The position numbers were made by a program, and so were the translations under genes. Positions 48,705 to 56,938 of a stretch of DNA of 56,938 nt are shown piece by piece. The notes under the pieces were generated by a model that worked only from the letters and a program-made list of their open reading frames with translations, searched no databases and was not told the DNA's origin. How positions within the stretch are numbered: position 1 is the stretch's first letter; every line of letters starts with the position of its first letter. Source of the DNA: Acidobacteriota bacterium (GTDB taxonomy: Bacteria; Acidobacteriota; Blastocatellia; RBC074); contig JAJVID010000041.1 in the NCBI GenBank assembly GCA_022072205.1, forward strand, positions 1 to 56,938. The letters are read 5' to 3'.

Positions 48705-49616
48705 TCAGAATCCCGTGGCCGGCGCATCCATCGAGCCGCCAGCCGTGGTCGCCCTGGTTTTTCCGGCAACCGCTTTGCCGTTCCTGTCGCCGGCCAGATT
48801 CGCTTCCCTGCCCCTGAACCGCAGCGCTTCGACCAGGAAGTTGTCGAAGATCATCCGCCCATCACGGCTCTCGTTGCGATGATCCCAGTATTTGTCGGTC
48901 TGCCAGTCCTGAAAAGATTTCTCGATGTGGAACTGCACGCCGTAAATCAACTGCTCAGCCGTACGGCGCACGATCATCTGGTATTCCGACAGGTAACCTC
49001 GCGCCAGTTGTTTGAATCCGTCGGGCAGCCGGTCAAGCTGCAATCCATGATTCTGCCAGACGCGAAGCAGGTGGCGGCGTTTGGTGTATCGCTGCCAGCG
49101 CGCGTCGGGGCGGTCTTCGATTCCGGCGAATATCGGGTCGCCCGTGTCCGTGATCTTGACGAACCGGTACTGATATTCGATCAAACGCCCGCTGCGTTTT
49201 TCGCTCGGCGGTTTGTCATCGAGCGTTGTGATCTTCGCGCCGAAAGCCTGACCGACCAGTTGATGCCCACCGCAGATCGCCAGGACGGGCACGCGCGTAT
49301 TTTTGATGAACTGATTGAAGCCTTCGATCAGCGCCGGGTTGTAAAGATCGAAATCGCGGAGCGTGCCGCCGAGGACAATCGCGTCGGGGTCGAATTCGCG
49401 CACTAGCTCATCGTTGAGTTGCGAGAGATGAACGACGCGCACATCGGGTTCGACTACCAGCCTGCGCACATTGTTTTCGATGTTTCCCATCGCCAGCGAG
49501 GCGATCATCCGTTCCAGCCGCACCCAGCGCCCGGCGTGAAAATCCGGTTCGCGCCGCGCAGCATCGGAATACTGGCCCTCGTCCGCGATCAGGTTATCCA
49601 CCAGAACGACGCGCAT
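48705..49616 (-). CDS. Class I glutamine amidotransferase-like protein
   Basis: A 303-residue (from the ATG at 49616) triad-type amidotransferase domain. The nucleophile elbow is VLAICGGHQLVGQAFGA, with Cys, and the catalytic His-x-Glu lies in IYGVQFHIEKSFQDWQTDK. The N-terminal strand MRVVLVDNL and PDAIVLGGTLRDFDLYNPAL fit the fold. An in-frame ATG at 49688 gives 327 residues and has an AGAGGAG 14 nt upstream, so the start is unsettled. The basic C-terminal tail (REANLAGDRNGKAVAGKTRA) is unusual. No synthase partner is fused. It precedes moaD by 11 nt, which may hint at a link to cofactor synthesis, but its substrate is unknown. Confidence 0.85.
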   Translation of the reverse strand: MRVVLVDNLIADEGQYSDAARREPDFHAGRWVRLERMIASLAMGNIENNVRRLVVEPDVRVVHLSQLNDELVREFDPDAIVLGGTLRDFDLYNPALIEGFNQFIKNTRVPVLAICGGHQLVGQAFGAKITTLDDKPPSEKRSGRLIEYQYRFVKITDTGDPIFAGIEDRPDARWQRYTKRRHLLRVWQNHGLQLDRLPDGFKQLARGYLSEYQMIVRRTAEQLIYGVQFHIEKSFQDWQTDKYWDHRNESRDGRMIFDNFLVEALRFRGREANLAGDRNGKAVAGKTRATTAGGSMDAPATGF

Positions 49617-49832
49617 CGTTTGAACACGCGGCGTGATTATTTCAAAGACGCAGTAGCGATCGCTCCACGTCTCACGTCTCTCATTCATTGTGTCCCACGA
49701 ATCTCCTCTTCGGATGTCACAAGCTTACTACAGCCGCGCGAACGAACGAAGCGGCCTCGGTCACGCGGCAGGGCCTTTGCTGACAAGCTAAAACCTACGA
49801 CCGAGCGCCTACAACCTATAAACCTTTCTTCT

Positions 49833-50921
49833 CTATCCCTGCGCCGGGCGTTTTTCTTCCAGCAACTTCAACGCGCGCTCGAAAACTTCCTGCGGCGCGA
49901 TCCGAGTCATGCACCGATGATCAATCGGGCAATCGCGCAGCATGCATCGCGCGCATTCAATGCCTTCGGCGCGAATCAATTCGGCGCGCGGCCCCATCGG
50001 CGCGGTCTCGAATTCGTTCGTCGGGCCGAAGATCGTCAGAGTCGGACGGCCAAGCGCGGCTGAAATATGCGCGGGGCCGGTGTCGTTGCTGACCAGCAGG
50101 TCGCAAGTGTCGAGCGCGCCGATCAATTCAGTCATGCTGGTTTCGCCTGCGAGATTGATCGCGCCACGCCGCTTCATCCGCTGAATGATTCGCTCAGCGC
50201 CATCGCGCTCCGAGGCCGCGCCGATAAAAACGATTTGCGCGTTGAGCGCATCCACCAATTGATCGGCGAGCGCGGTGAAGCGATCTTCAGGCCAGCATTT
50301 CGCGCGGCTGTTGGTGGCTCCGGCGTTGAGCGCGACGAGCGGACGCGAGCCTGATTCGATCCCGCGACTTTGAAGCAGGCTCGCAGCGGCGCGTCGCTGC
50401 GTTTGGCTGGCGATCAAATGAGGCAGAGGAGGCGAGATTTGAGATTTGAGATTCCCGCCCAGGAAGACGCGCTCGCATTCGGCGACGATGTCCAGGTAAT
50501 CGCGAATCTGATGCCGGTTGCGATGACGCGAGCCGCGATGAAGCCTGTGCGTGAGCAACAAGCTTCGCCCCTGCTCGGCAAAGCCGATGCGCAACCGCGC
50601 GCCGCCCATCCACGCGAGCAGCGCGGCCTCGAACGCGTTTTGAAACAGCAGGGCCAGATCGAAGCGGCGCGCGCGCAACACCTTCATCGTTCGGAGAAAA
50701 GCCCGCGCCCCTTCTTCCCGGCGGCGATATTCGATGATCTCGTCAACAAACGGCGAGCCTTCAAACAGTCCAGCCGTGCGCGGCGTGGCCAGAAGCGCAA
50801 TGTGAGATTTAGGAAAAGACGAACGCAGGCGTTCAAGCGCAGGTGTGGTCATCACCGCGTCACCGATCCAGTTTGCGCTTCTAACGATGATGCGTTCGAT
50901 CTGGTTTGAACCGGGCTGCAT
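49833..50921 (-). CDS. Lipopolysaccharide heptosyltransferase (WaaF-type, GT9)
   Basis: A 362-residue cytoplasmic glycosyltransferase of family GT9, which adds a heptose to the LPS inner core. It shows [20 protein letters not shown], the WaaF/RfaF entry motif, then [40 protein letters not shown] (sugar-nucleotide site) and [20 protein letters not shown], then [20 protein letters not shown]. The end holds a Cys-rich motif ([20 protein letters not shown]). The start is the ATG at 50921, one base after the stop of the M28 peptidase gene, so they are coupled. It points to an LPS-bearing outer membrane. WaaF versus another GT9 type is not settled. Confidence 0.9.
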   Translation of the reverse strand: MQPGSNQIERIIVRSANWIGDAVMTTPALERLRSSFPKSHIALLATPRTAGLFEGSPFVDEIIEYRRREEGARAFLRTMKVLRARRFDLALLFQNAFEAALLAWMGGARLRIGFAEQGRSLLLTHRLHRGSRHRNRHQIRDYLDIVAECERVFLGGNLKSQISPPLPHLIASQTQRRAAASLLQSRGIESGSRPLVALNAGATNSRAKCWPEDRFTALADQLVDALNAQIVFIGAASERDGAERIIQRMKRRGAINLAGETSMTELIGALDTCDLLVSNDTGPAHISAALGRPTLTIFGPTNEFETAPMGPRAELIRAEGIECARCMLRDCPIDHRCMTRIAPQEVFERALKLLEEKRPAQG

Positions 50922-50922
50922 C

Positions 50923-52575
50923 TCAATTCGCCAACTGCGGCGGCAACGGTTTATCAACCTTCGGGCGCGTTGGCGCGTTGGCCAGTTTCCACATCGTGGC
51001 GTAGATGGTGCGCGCCACCTTCTCCATCTTCTCGTAATCAATCTTGTCGGGGTGATCGGACGCTCGGTGATAATCTTCGTGCACGCCGTCGAAATAGAAA
51101 ATGATCGGGACGCCTTTCTTCGCGTAGTTGTAATGATCACTGCGATAGAAGAACCGTTCGGGATCGTCCGGCGCGTCATATTTGTAATCGAAATTGAGTT
51201 TGAGATACGAGTTGTTGACCTCCTCGCTCAACGCGCCAAGCTGTGTGCTCATCATCTTCGACCCGATGACGTAGATCCCGTTCGGCCCGGTCAGGTTCTT
51301 GTTCGCCGGATTGGTGTCGCCTTCCTTCCTGCTGCGCCCGATCATGTCAATGTTCAGTTGCGTGACAATCTGATTGATCGGCACAGCCGGGTTATCGGTG
51401 AAATATTCCGACCCCCACAAACCTTTCTCTTCGCCCGCGTGCCAGACGAAAATTACCGACCGTTTCGGACGCTGCGCGCTCTTGGCCAGCGCCTCGGCAA
51501 TCGCCAGAGTCGCCACCGTTCCCGATCCGTCGTCATCGGCGCCGTTGAAAATCCTGTCGCCGTCGCCGCTCTGGCGCATCCCGACGTGATCGTAGTGCGC
51601 GCCGACCGCGACGTATTCGTTTTTCAAAACTGGATCGCTGCCTTCGATAATGCCGACCACGTTCTGCGTCATCGTCGCTTCAGTCTTAGCCGCGACGTTG
51701 AAGCTGGCCTGTTTAGCGGCGCTGAGCGCGAACGACTCGCTCGGCGCGCCATCGTTTATCTGCTTCTTGATGGTCTCGTAATCCAGCTTCTCGCCTTGCA
51801 GAATCACGGCGGCCATTTTTTCAGAAGCGGTGATGACGGGAATGCTGGCGCCTTGCTGCGGTCTCTCCATCGTCAGGCGCGACGGATTCAAGAAAGCCTT
51901 GTAACGGTTCTCCCAGAACGTGATCATTGATGAGTTGGGAATGATGATGAGGCCTTTGGCGCCGTGCGCGTTGGCATAGGTTGCCGGACTATCGAAATCA
52001 ACGCCGGCTCTGCCGCGCAGATCCTGAAAAGTTACGCCTTTCGGGAGACCCGCGGCGACAAGCAGAATCTTGTCCTTCACATCAATGCCTTGATACGGAT
52101 TGATGTTTTTGGCTTTGACCATATAGCCGTGACCGGCAAAAACAATCTGGCCGCTTGCCTTCCCTTCGACCGGCGCGGCGATGAAATCTTCGCCGATCTT
52201 GAAACTCTGCCCGCCGACGCTGGCCGTCGTCTGTTCGGGCAGCAAACGTCTACTGGTCAGCGCGAACTTCTGAAGATATGTTCCGTCCGTCCCACCCGGT
52301 TTGACTCCCCATCGCGACAGGTTCATCGCAATGAATTTGGCTGTCAGATCAAGCCCGCGCGACGGCGTGTCGCGCCCTTCCATCTCGTCGGAGGCGACGA
52401 AGTAGAGATAATCTTTCAACTCCGCCGCCGTGATCGCCTCGACATTGCCGAATTGCCCGGCTGTGGCCGTCGCCGCCGGTTTCGCCTTGTCCTGATTGCG
52501 CTGCGCAAATGTTGACGGAAATGAAACCGCCAGCGCGCACATCAGCAGAACGCTTGCTGGAAAAAATCTTTTCAC
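50923..52575 (-). CDS. Secreted M28 family metallopeptidase with PA domain
   Basis: A 550-residue exported zinc aminopeptidase. The signal peptide ([20 protein letters not shown], cut after TFAQ) is followed by a PA domain (about 130-280: [20 protein letters not shown]). The peptidase domain carries the two-zinc ligands: [11 protein letters not shown] (His), [20 protein letters not shown] (Asp), [17 protein letters not shown] (catalytic Glu and ligand Glu), LNIDMIGR (Asp) and [16 protein letters not shown] (His). All are intact. It shares a one-base gap with the heptosyltransferase gene downstream. Probably releases N-terminal residues from peptides in the periplasm or outside the cell. Confidence 0.93.
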   Translation of the reverse strand: MKRFFPASVLLMCALAVSFPSTFAQRNQDKAKPAATATAGQFGNVEAITAAELKDYLYFVASDEMEGRDTPSRGLDLTAKFIAMNLSRWGVKPGGTDGTYLQKFALTSRRLLPEQTTASVGGQSFKIGEDFIAAPVEGKASGQIVFAGHGYMVKAKNINPYQGIDVKDKILLVAAGLPKGVTFQDLRGRAGVDFDSPATYANAHGAKGLIIIPNSSMITFWENRYKAFLNPSRLTMERPQQGASIPVITASEKMAAVILQGEKLDYETIKKQINDGAPSESFALSAAKQASFNVAAKTEATMTQNVVGIIEGSDPVLKNEYVAVGAHYDHVGMRQSGDGDRIFNGADDDGSGTVATLAIAEALAKSAQRPKRSVIFVWHAGEEKGLWGSEYFTDNPAVPINQIVTQLNIDMIGRSRKEGDTNPANKNLTGPNGIYVIGSKMMSTQLGALSEEVNNSYLKLNFDYKYDAPDDPERFFYRSDHYNYAKKGVPIIFYFDGVHEDYHRASDHPDKIDYEKMEKVARTIYATMWKLANAPTRPKVDKPLPPQLAN

Positions 52576-52704
52576 AAATCCTCCAAGTAGATTTCGATTT
52601 GATTCGAATGTGGATTGGCGAATACGCCGCCGGTGTGAAGCCAGTTGCGGGATTGTTGTAAAAGAGGTGTAAAGACATTGGCCGCGATGGGCGTGATAAC
52701 CAGC

Positions 52705-53037
52705 TCACTGTTTATGATCTTTAAGCAATTGGTCGAGCATCGTGGCGCATTCATTGCTGCGCGTGAGGAGCGCCTGATCCAGTTCTTCGTACTTGCTGTT
52801 GGCCTTGTCCAGTTCATCGGCGATGTGCAGGGCGGCCAGGATCGCCAGTTTGAGCGAATCCGAAGTCAGGGCGCTTTTCGCGATCTCGCGCATCCGTTCG
52901 TCAACCATCGCGGCCAGTTGCTGCGTGCGTTCGACGTTGCCGTCGCTGGCCCGGATGGCGTAGGTCTGATTGTAGATTCTGACGTTCACGCTCTGCCCTT
53001 GCGATTCCATATTCCCACGGTTTTGTTTCGGGGCCAT
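52705..53037 (-). CDS. zapA: Cell division protein ZapA
   Basis: A 110-residue protein of the ZapA family, which bundles FtsZ filaments. The core [20 protein letters not shown] is the usual N-terminal domain, followed by [20 protein letters not shown] and the long coiled-coil [20 protein letters not shown]. An ATG nine codons in (53010) is an alternative start, since [10 protein letters not shown] begins at the conserved part. It lies 17 nt downstream of the coiled-coil ZapB-like gene, an arrangement typical of this pair. No 6S RNA was recognised beside it. Confidence 0.93.
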   Translation of the reverse strand: MAPKQNRGNMESQGQSVNVRIYNQTYAIRASDGNVERTQQLAAMVDERMREIAKSALTSDSLKLAILAALHIADELDKANSKYEELDQALLTRSNECATMLDQLLKDHKQ

Positions 53038-53054
53038 CTCGACAAGCTCTGGGG

Positions 53055-53330
53055 TTACCTGTTGACCGATTCCGCTTCGATTTCAAGGGTGGCGATTTCG
53101 TGCAACATCGCCTCAATGCTGCCGCGCATCGTCTCACGCTCGGTCTGCAACCGCTCGATTTGCGATCTCAGACGCTCATTTTCCATGTTCGATTCGGCCA
53201 GCAGTTCGCGCGCGTGGGCCAGTTCCGCCTCGAGCCGCTCTTTCTCCTGCCTGAGCGTTTTGCAAGCCTCCAGGGCGAGACGAATCTTGTCCTGCAAGTG
53301 CTCGAATTTTTCGAGACCAGTAACCGGCAT
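53055..53330 (-). CDS. ZapB-like coiled-coil protein
   Basis: A 91-residue protein, almost wholly coiled coil. It runs from [20 protein letters not shown] through [20 protein letters not shown] to [20 protein letters not shown]. Heptads are regular. Such short coiled-coil proteins upstream of zapA are ZapB-like and stabilise the Z ring through ZapA. The start is uncertain: ATG 53330 begins the conserved part, while a longer frame to 53387 would translate the heptamer repeat that lies upstream (giving NPQSAIRNLQ). No good ribosome site is seen for either. Confidence 0.75.
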   Translation of the reverse strand: MPVTGLEKFEHLQDKIRLALEACKTLRQEKERLEAELAHARELLAESNMENERLRSQIERLQTERETMRGSIEAMLHEIATLEIEAESVNR

Positions 53331-53333
53331 AAC

Positions 53334-53464
53334 GGATTGCAGATTGCGGATTGCGGATTGCGGATTCATTTGAACCCCAATCGGCAATCTGAAATCGCAA
53401 ACTGCTTCTGGCGCGAATGAAAACTCTCTTCAATCCGCAATCCGCAATCCGCAATCCGCAATCA
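53334..53464. repeat. Inverted heptamer-repeat element 4 (GGATTGC units)
   Basis: Left arm 53334-53368 holds five heptamers (GGATTGC, AGATTGC, GGATTGC, GGATTGC, GGATTCA). Right arm 53431-53464 holds the inverted series (CAATCCG repeated). The spacer of about 62 nt contains GCAATCT/ATCGCAA relics. The right arm begins 3 nt after the pheT stop, and the left arm ends just before the ZapB-like start. Confidence 0.9.
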
Positions 53465-53466
53465 CT

Positions 53467-55539
53467 TCATCTGACCTCAGCTCCAAACTGCTGAGTCAAT
53501 GTTTTGACCACTCGTTCGTGCGCGGCGTTGACCTCTTCGTCGGTCAGCGTGCGATCCGCCGCGCGATAACGCAACGACAGCGCGATTGAATGTTTGCCCT
53601 GCGGCAACTCCTTGCCCGCGTAAAGATCGAACAGTTTAATCCCGACCAGTTCCGGAATCTTCAGCGCATTGATGGCGAGTTCGACATCGTCGAACGGAAT
53701 TGCGGTGTTGATCAACAATGCGATGTCACGCACAACGGTCGGGAACTTCGGCAACGGATGATAACGGACTTCGGCTCGATCAGCCAATAGCATCAGACCC
53801 AAATTCAATTCCGCGACAAAAACCGGCTGTTTGAATTTGTACCGGGCCGCCACGCGCGGATGCAGTTGACCTATGATTCCGATCACCTCATCGCGCAGCC
53901 GGATTTCCGCCACGCGTCCGGGGTGAAGGAAACCTATGGTCTGATCCGGCTCGAATTCCAGCGCAGGCAGGCCCAGAGCCTCGGCGACCGATTCAATCGA
54001 GCCTTTCACGTCGTAGAAATCAACGCGCCCATCATTCGGCGCCCCAGTCGCTTGCCAGTCGTTTTCGTTTCGCGCGCCGGTAGCGACAATCGCCAGCCGC
54101 TCGGTCTCATCGGGCCTCTCATCCTCTTCATCCAGAAGCAGGAAGCATTTGCCTATCTCGAATAACCGCACGTCGCGTCTGCCGTGATTGAAGTTGCGTT
54201 CGAGCGCCTCGATCAATCCTCCGAGCAGCGTCACTCGCATATGCGCCCGCGTTTCATCAATCGGATTGAGCAGCGCGAGATGCGAACTGTCGCCGACTTC
54301 GCTCAACATCTCATCGGTCTCGCCGTTGACGAAGCTGAAGCTGACGGCCTCGCTGTAACCGAGCGTGACGAGAGTCTGTCGCGCGGCGCGGCGTCCGTCT
54401 TCGCCCGGCAAATAAGCGCCAGCGCTGGCGCTGCCCGGCAGCGTGTTTTTCAAATTGCCGTATCCGGCGATGCGCGCGACTTCTTCGATCAAATCCTCTT
54501 CGATTGAAACGTCAATACGCCACGATGGGGCGACGGCTCGCAGCGAATCGCTTTCGACATCGGCTTCAACGGTGAAGCCCAGACTGCGCAGGATGCGCTC
54601 GGCCTCGCCGAGTTCGATCTGTAAGCCGGTCAGAAGCTCATAACGCGCGCGGCGGAATCTGATCCAATCGCGTTCGGCCCTTTGCGGATAAACATCCACC
54701 AGACCGCTCAAAACCTCGCCGCCCGCGATTTCGGTGATCAACGCAGACGCGCGATCAGAAGCCGCCGCGACAATTTCAGGATCGGTTCCGCGCTCGAACC
54801 GGTACGAGGCTTCAGTGCTCAAGCCCAGCGCCTTCGATGTCGCGCGCACCTGCGCCGGCGCGAAATAAGCCGCTTCGAGCAAAACATCGGTGGTCGCCTC
54901 CGTGATGCCGGAATCTTCGCCGCCCTTGATGCCGGCGAGCGCGACGGGCCTTTCGGCGTCGGCGATGACCAGCATCTCCGAAGTCAGTTCGCGCTCTTCA
55001 CCGTCGAGCGTCGTGATCTTCTCGCCGCTTTTCGCCGCGCGGACGATGATTCGCTCGCCTCGCAGTTGATGCAAATCGAAGGAGTGCAGCGGCTGCCCCA
55101 TCTCCAGCATCACGTAGTTGGTGATGTCGGCCACATTGTTGACGCTGCGCTGCCCCATCGTTTCAAGCCGTTTGACCAGCCAGTCGGGCGACGGGCCGAT
55201 CTTCACGCCTTTGATCACTCGCGCGGAATAACGCGGACAGAGATCGGGATTGAGAATTTCGACCGAAGTCACATCGCTCGATTTCGCCTTCGCTTCGCTG
55301 ATCTTCGTCTTCGGCGTTTCAAGCGTCTTGCCCGACACGGCGGCGGCTTCGCGCGCGATGCCCAGATGCGACAGGCAGTCGGGCCGGTTCGATGTCAGAT
55401 CGAATTCGAGCGCGTAGTCATCACCGTGTTCTTCAACCGCGTCAACAGCCAACCCGGCCATTGTCAACTTCGCCGCCAGATCGCGCGGCGGCAGATCAAC
55501 ATCAACAAGTTCCTTGAGCCAGTTATAACTGATTTTCAT
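53467..55539 (-). CDS. pheT: Phenylalanyl-tRNA synthetase beta subunit (short form)
   Basis: A 690-residue beta subunit, which with PheS charges tRNA-Phe. The first domain ([20 protein letters not shown]) is present, but the sequence then passes straight to [20 protein letters not shown], so the N-terminal EMAP/OB tRNA-binding domain of about 110 residues (usual length near 800) is missing. B3/B4 (about 100-290), with [20 protein letters not shown] and [12 protein letters not shown], is intact. B5 (about 295-365) and the synthetase-like core follow. The end is the FDX-ACB anticodon domain (about 597-690: [20 protein letters not shown]). It overlaps the upstream POTRA gene by four bases. pheS is not in view. 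Confidence 0.93.
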   Translation of the reverse strand: MKISYNWLKELVDVDLPPRDLAAKLTMAGLAVDAVEEHGDDYALEFDLTSNRPDCLSHLGIAREAAAVSGKTLETPKTKISEAKAKSSDVTSVEILNPDLCPRYSARVIKGVKIGPSPDWLVKRLETMGQRSVNNVADITNYVMLEMGQPLHSFDLHQLRGERIIVRAAKSGEKITTLDGEERELTSEMLVIADAERPVALAGIKGGEDSGITEATTDVLLEAAYFAPAQVRATSKALGLSTEASYRFERGTDPEIVAAASDRASALITEIAGGEVLSGLVDVYPQRAERDWIRFRRARYELLTGLQIELGEAERILRSLGFTVEADVESDSLRAVAPSWRIDVSIEEDLIEEVARIAGYGNLKNTLPGSASAGAYLPGEDGRRAARQTLVTLGYSEAVSFSFVNGETDEMLSEVGDSSHLALLNPIDETRAHMRVTLLGGLIEALERNFNHGRRDVRLFEIGKCFLLLDEEDERPDETERLAIVATGARNENDWQATGAPNDGRVDFYDVKGSIESVAEALGLPALEFEPDQTIGFLHPGRVAEIRLRDEVIGIIGQLHPRVAARYKFKQPVFVAELNLGLMLLADRAEVRYHPLPKFPTVVRDIALLINTAIPFDDVELAINALKIPELVGIKLFDLYAGKELPQGKHSIALSLRYRAADRTLTDEEVNAAHERVVKTLTQQFGAEVR

Positions 55540-56678
55540 ATTTTGAATTCTATGATCACGTCAACAGTCAATCTCTGCTTGTCCGGCTTCAACTCCGTCT
55601 TGAGCAGCTTTGCCAGATCGGGAAGAATCACCTTGTCATCAACGAGTTTCTTGACGAAATCGCCGAGGTAAGAGTCGTCGTAAATTTCGCCTGTCTTGAG
55701 CGCCCATCTCCCTTTCAACGCCGATGCGGCTTGTTCGGTGACTCCCTTGACGATGAAATTTCCCATTCGGAACTGAGGCCCTTCGGTGATCGCCACGTTC
55801 AGCGTGATCTGTTTTTTGACATCGTCGAAATTGGGCCTGGGAGCTATCTGCGCTGTGACGTATCCCAGTTTATGGTAGACGATGTAGGCCGCCTGCAATC
55901 CGCCGTCAATCTTCAGCCCATCCGCAGGCTCGCCCGATTTCAGTTCTATCGCAGCGTTGAGCGATTGAGACGACAACGCCTGATTGCCCGTCCACACAGC
56001 CTTGTCCCAAACGTATGCGATTCCTGGTTCGGCTCCGATCTTGATCACGACGCTGTTTTTGCAGGATGGATCAAGCTCGGCGGAAAGTATGCGGGCGCTG
56101 GCGCGCAGGTAGCCGTATTTCCGATAGACCTGAATCACGTCGCCTTCGATAAAACTTCTGGTGATGACTTTCGAGTAATCCTTGTTGGCGAGCGAACGCG
56201 CCGCCTGCTGCAAATCCTTTTCGAGTTGCGGAGGCGAGTTCTGGAAAACGAGTTTGCAGACCGGAATCTTGGCGTCGCGCGCGACGAAGACGTGCTCCGG
56301 GCGATACTGATACCCGCCGCCCGAAAAGAAGACGTATTCGACCTGGCTTGGCAGTCCCTTCTTCTTCAGCATCCGTTCGAGCGCGCCCAGAATCTTCTTG
56401 ATCGAATCTCCGTCTTCAGGCGCCGCGCCACCGAACGATGGCAAGTCCTTGCGAATCTCGTCAATGATCTCCTGATCTTTGAACCAGACGAAGTTGTCGA
56501 AGACGACAGGAATGGATTGTTGTGGCGCCGGTTCTACGAACCGAATCGGCGCGGAGTCTCCACGCGCAAAAACAGCGAGAACGAACGCAAGCGCCAATGG
56601 GGATATGAAAATCAAATATCGCATAACCTCGAACAAAACTGCTTTCGAGAAATGGACGAGAAGCGGGGAAAACTTCAC
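55536..56678 (-). CDS. POTRA-domain-like exported protein of unknown function
   Basis: A 380-residue protein with a signal or anchor segment ([20 protein letters not shown]) and no beta-barrel. Segments such as [20 protein letters not shown] then [20 protein letters not shown], and [20 protein letters not shown] with [20 protein letters not shown], follow the beta-alpha-alpha-beta-beta pattern of POTRA domains (Y-x-x-x-GY). It resembles the periplasmic part of BamA/TamA. The end overlaps pheT by four bases. A GTG at 56678 overlaps the stop of the preceding frame by four bases (GTGA), while an ATG at 56624 gives the better signal peptide; the start is open. Confidence 0.78.
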   Translation of the reverse strand: MKFSPLLVHFSKAVLFEVMRYLIFISPLALAFVLAVFARGDSAPIRFVEPAPQQSIPVVFDNFVWFKDQEIIDEIRKDLPSFGGAAPEDGDSIKKILGALERMLKKKGLPSQVEYVFFSGGGYQYRPEHVFVARDAKIPVCKLVFQNSPPQLEKDLQQAARSLANKDYSKVITRSFIEGDVIQVYRKYGYLRASARILSAELDPSCKNSVVIKIGAEPGIAYVWDKAVWTGNQALSSQSLNAAIELKSGEPADGLKIDGGLQAAYIVYHKLGYVTAQIAPRPNFDDVKKQITLNVAITEGPQFRMGNFIVKGVTEQAASALKGRWALKTGEIYDDSYLGDFVKKLVDDKVILPDLAKLLKTELKPDKQRLTVDVIIEFKI

Positions 56679-56938
56679 GCAGGGATTATCAATAACTCGC
56701 AGTCGTAGAGAGTCTTCGCCAGATAGTTGGCGAAAGTGGCCGCGCTCATTTCAACCTTGCCTCTCGACAACTCGTCGAAGATTCTGCGGTTCGGTGAAAC
56801 CAGCGAAACCATGTCGCCCGCCAGGCTGTGAAAGAACTCGTCATCCAACGATTGCGGCTCCAAATCTGAAACGATCCGCTTGACGGATTCGGCGAAAGCC
56901 TCGCCGTGAATCGCGCCGTCGAGCCGTCGCGGCTTCGG
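56675..56938 (-). CDS. Partial unknown protein, 3' end (5' end beyond the window)
   Basis: An open frame runs from the window edge to a TGA at 56677-56675, giving at least 87 residues without a stop. It contains [20 protein letters not shown] and [20 protein letters not shown], then [20 protein letters not shown] and LIIPA. Mainly helical, acidic, no membrane segment in the part seen. Not recognised. It overlaps the possible GTG start of the POTRA protein by four bases, so it is probably the upstream gene of that operon. Confidence 0.6.
   Translation of the reverse strand, partial: PKPRRLDGAIHGEAFAESVKRIVSDLEPQSLDDEFFHSLAGDMVSLVSPNRRIFDELSRGKVEMSAATFANYLAKTLYDCELLIIPA

Noticed and set aside
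52576..52704. Possible 6S RNA downstream of zapA
   Set aside because: The gap is only about 130 nt and shows no long, mostly closed hairpin with a central bubble.

Overview
The window looks like chromosomal DNA of an Acidobacteriota bacterium, most likely class Blastocatellia. This is inferred from gene content and style, not from a marker search. It is moderately GC-rich. It carries two very large Oar-like TonB-dependent receptors with carboxypeptidase-regulatory N-termini, many secreted repeat proteins, an ECF sigma factor with a long C-terminal extension, LPS heptosyltransferase (so a Gram-negative envelope), and abundant palindromic intergenic repeats. No rRNA, tRNA, CRISPR array, phage gene or transposase was found.

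Layout. 0.1-5.2 kb holds small accessory genes: a nucleotide pyrophosphatase/phosphodiesterase, a remnant of a PhoD-type phosphatase, a two-gene minus-strand unit (CcbP-like and DUF2889-like), VOC and DUF1801 proteins and a nucleotidyltransferase. 5.2-8.1 kb is uvrA. 8.2-9.7 kb has an antitoxin/PIN-toxin pair and a lone nucleotidyltransferase. 9.9-14.6 kb is a plus-strand group with a DGPF/YCII protein, a PhnB-like protein, an AlkD-type DNA glycosylase, a GNAT acetyltransferase, an ECF42-like sigma factor, DUF2277 and an SGNH hydrolase. 14.6-28.1 kb carries mostly exported proteins: a PQQ-like propeller, a pseudopilin-like protein, an S41 protease homologue without its catalytic residues, a TAT-exported VOC protein, a CocE-like hydrolase, a 1456-residue DUF11/Ig surface protein and a 619-residue secreted protein. 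28.6-38.0 kb is a minus-strand stretch: two TlpA-like thioredoxins, a YdcF protein, an NxxGxxAF-repeat protein, a methyltransferase, gyrA, a TPR lipoprotein and an Hfq-like Sm protein with charged tails. 38.3-45.6 kb holds the two TonB-dependent receptors. 45.8-47.0 kb is a TIGR00300-type ornithine cyclodeaminase-like gene. 47.2-56.9 kb is a minus-strand housekeeping stretch: a POTRA protein, pheT, zapB-like, zapA, an M28 peptidase, a heptosyltransferase, a glutamine amidotransferase, moaD, moaE and a zinc-ribbon protein.

Four observations stand out. (1) Four intergenic elements share an architecture rather than a sequence: tandem 7- or 8-nt units arranged as two inverted arms, each beginning within about 5 nt of the stop codon of the upstream minus-strand gene. 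One of them has been read into a gene and supplies the hydrophobic signal segment of a TPR lipoprotein. (2) An Sm/Hfq-like domain is embedded between a Gly/Lys/Arg-rich tail and an acidic tail. (3) Both receptor genes have a nearly identical TetR-type palindrome lying exactly between the -35 and -10 boxes, which predicts co-repression. (4) Several genes are degenerate or remodelled: the S41 homologue, the pseudopilin without a prepilin motif, the PhoD and VOC remnants, and a short PheT lacking the N-terminal tRNA-binding OB domain.
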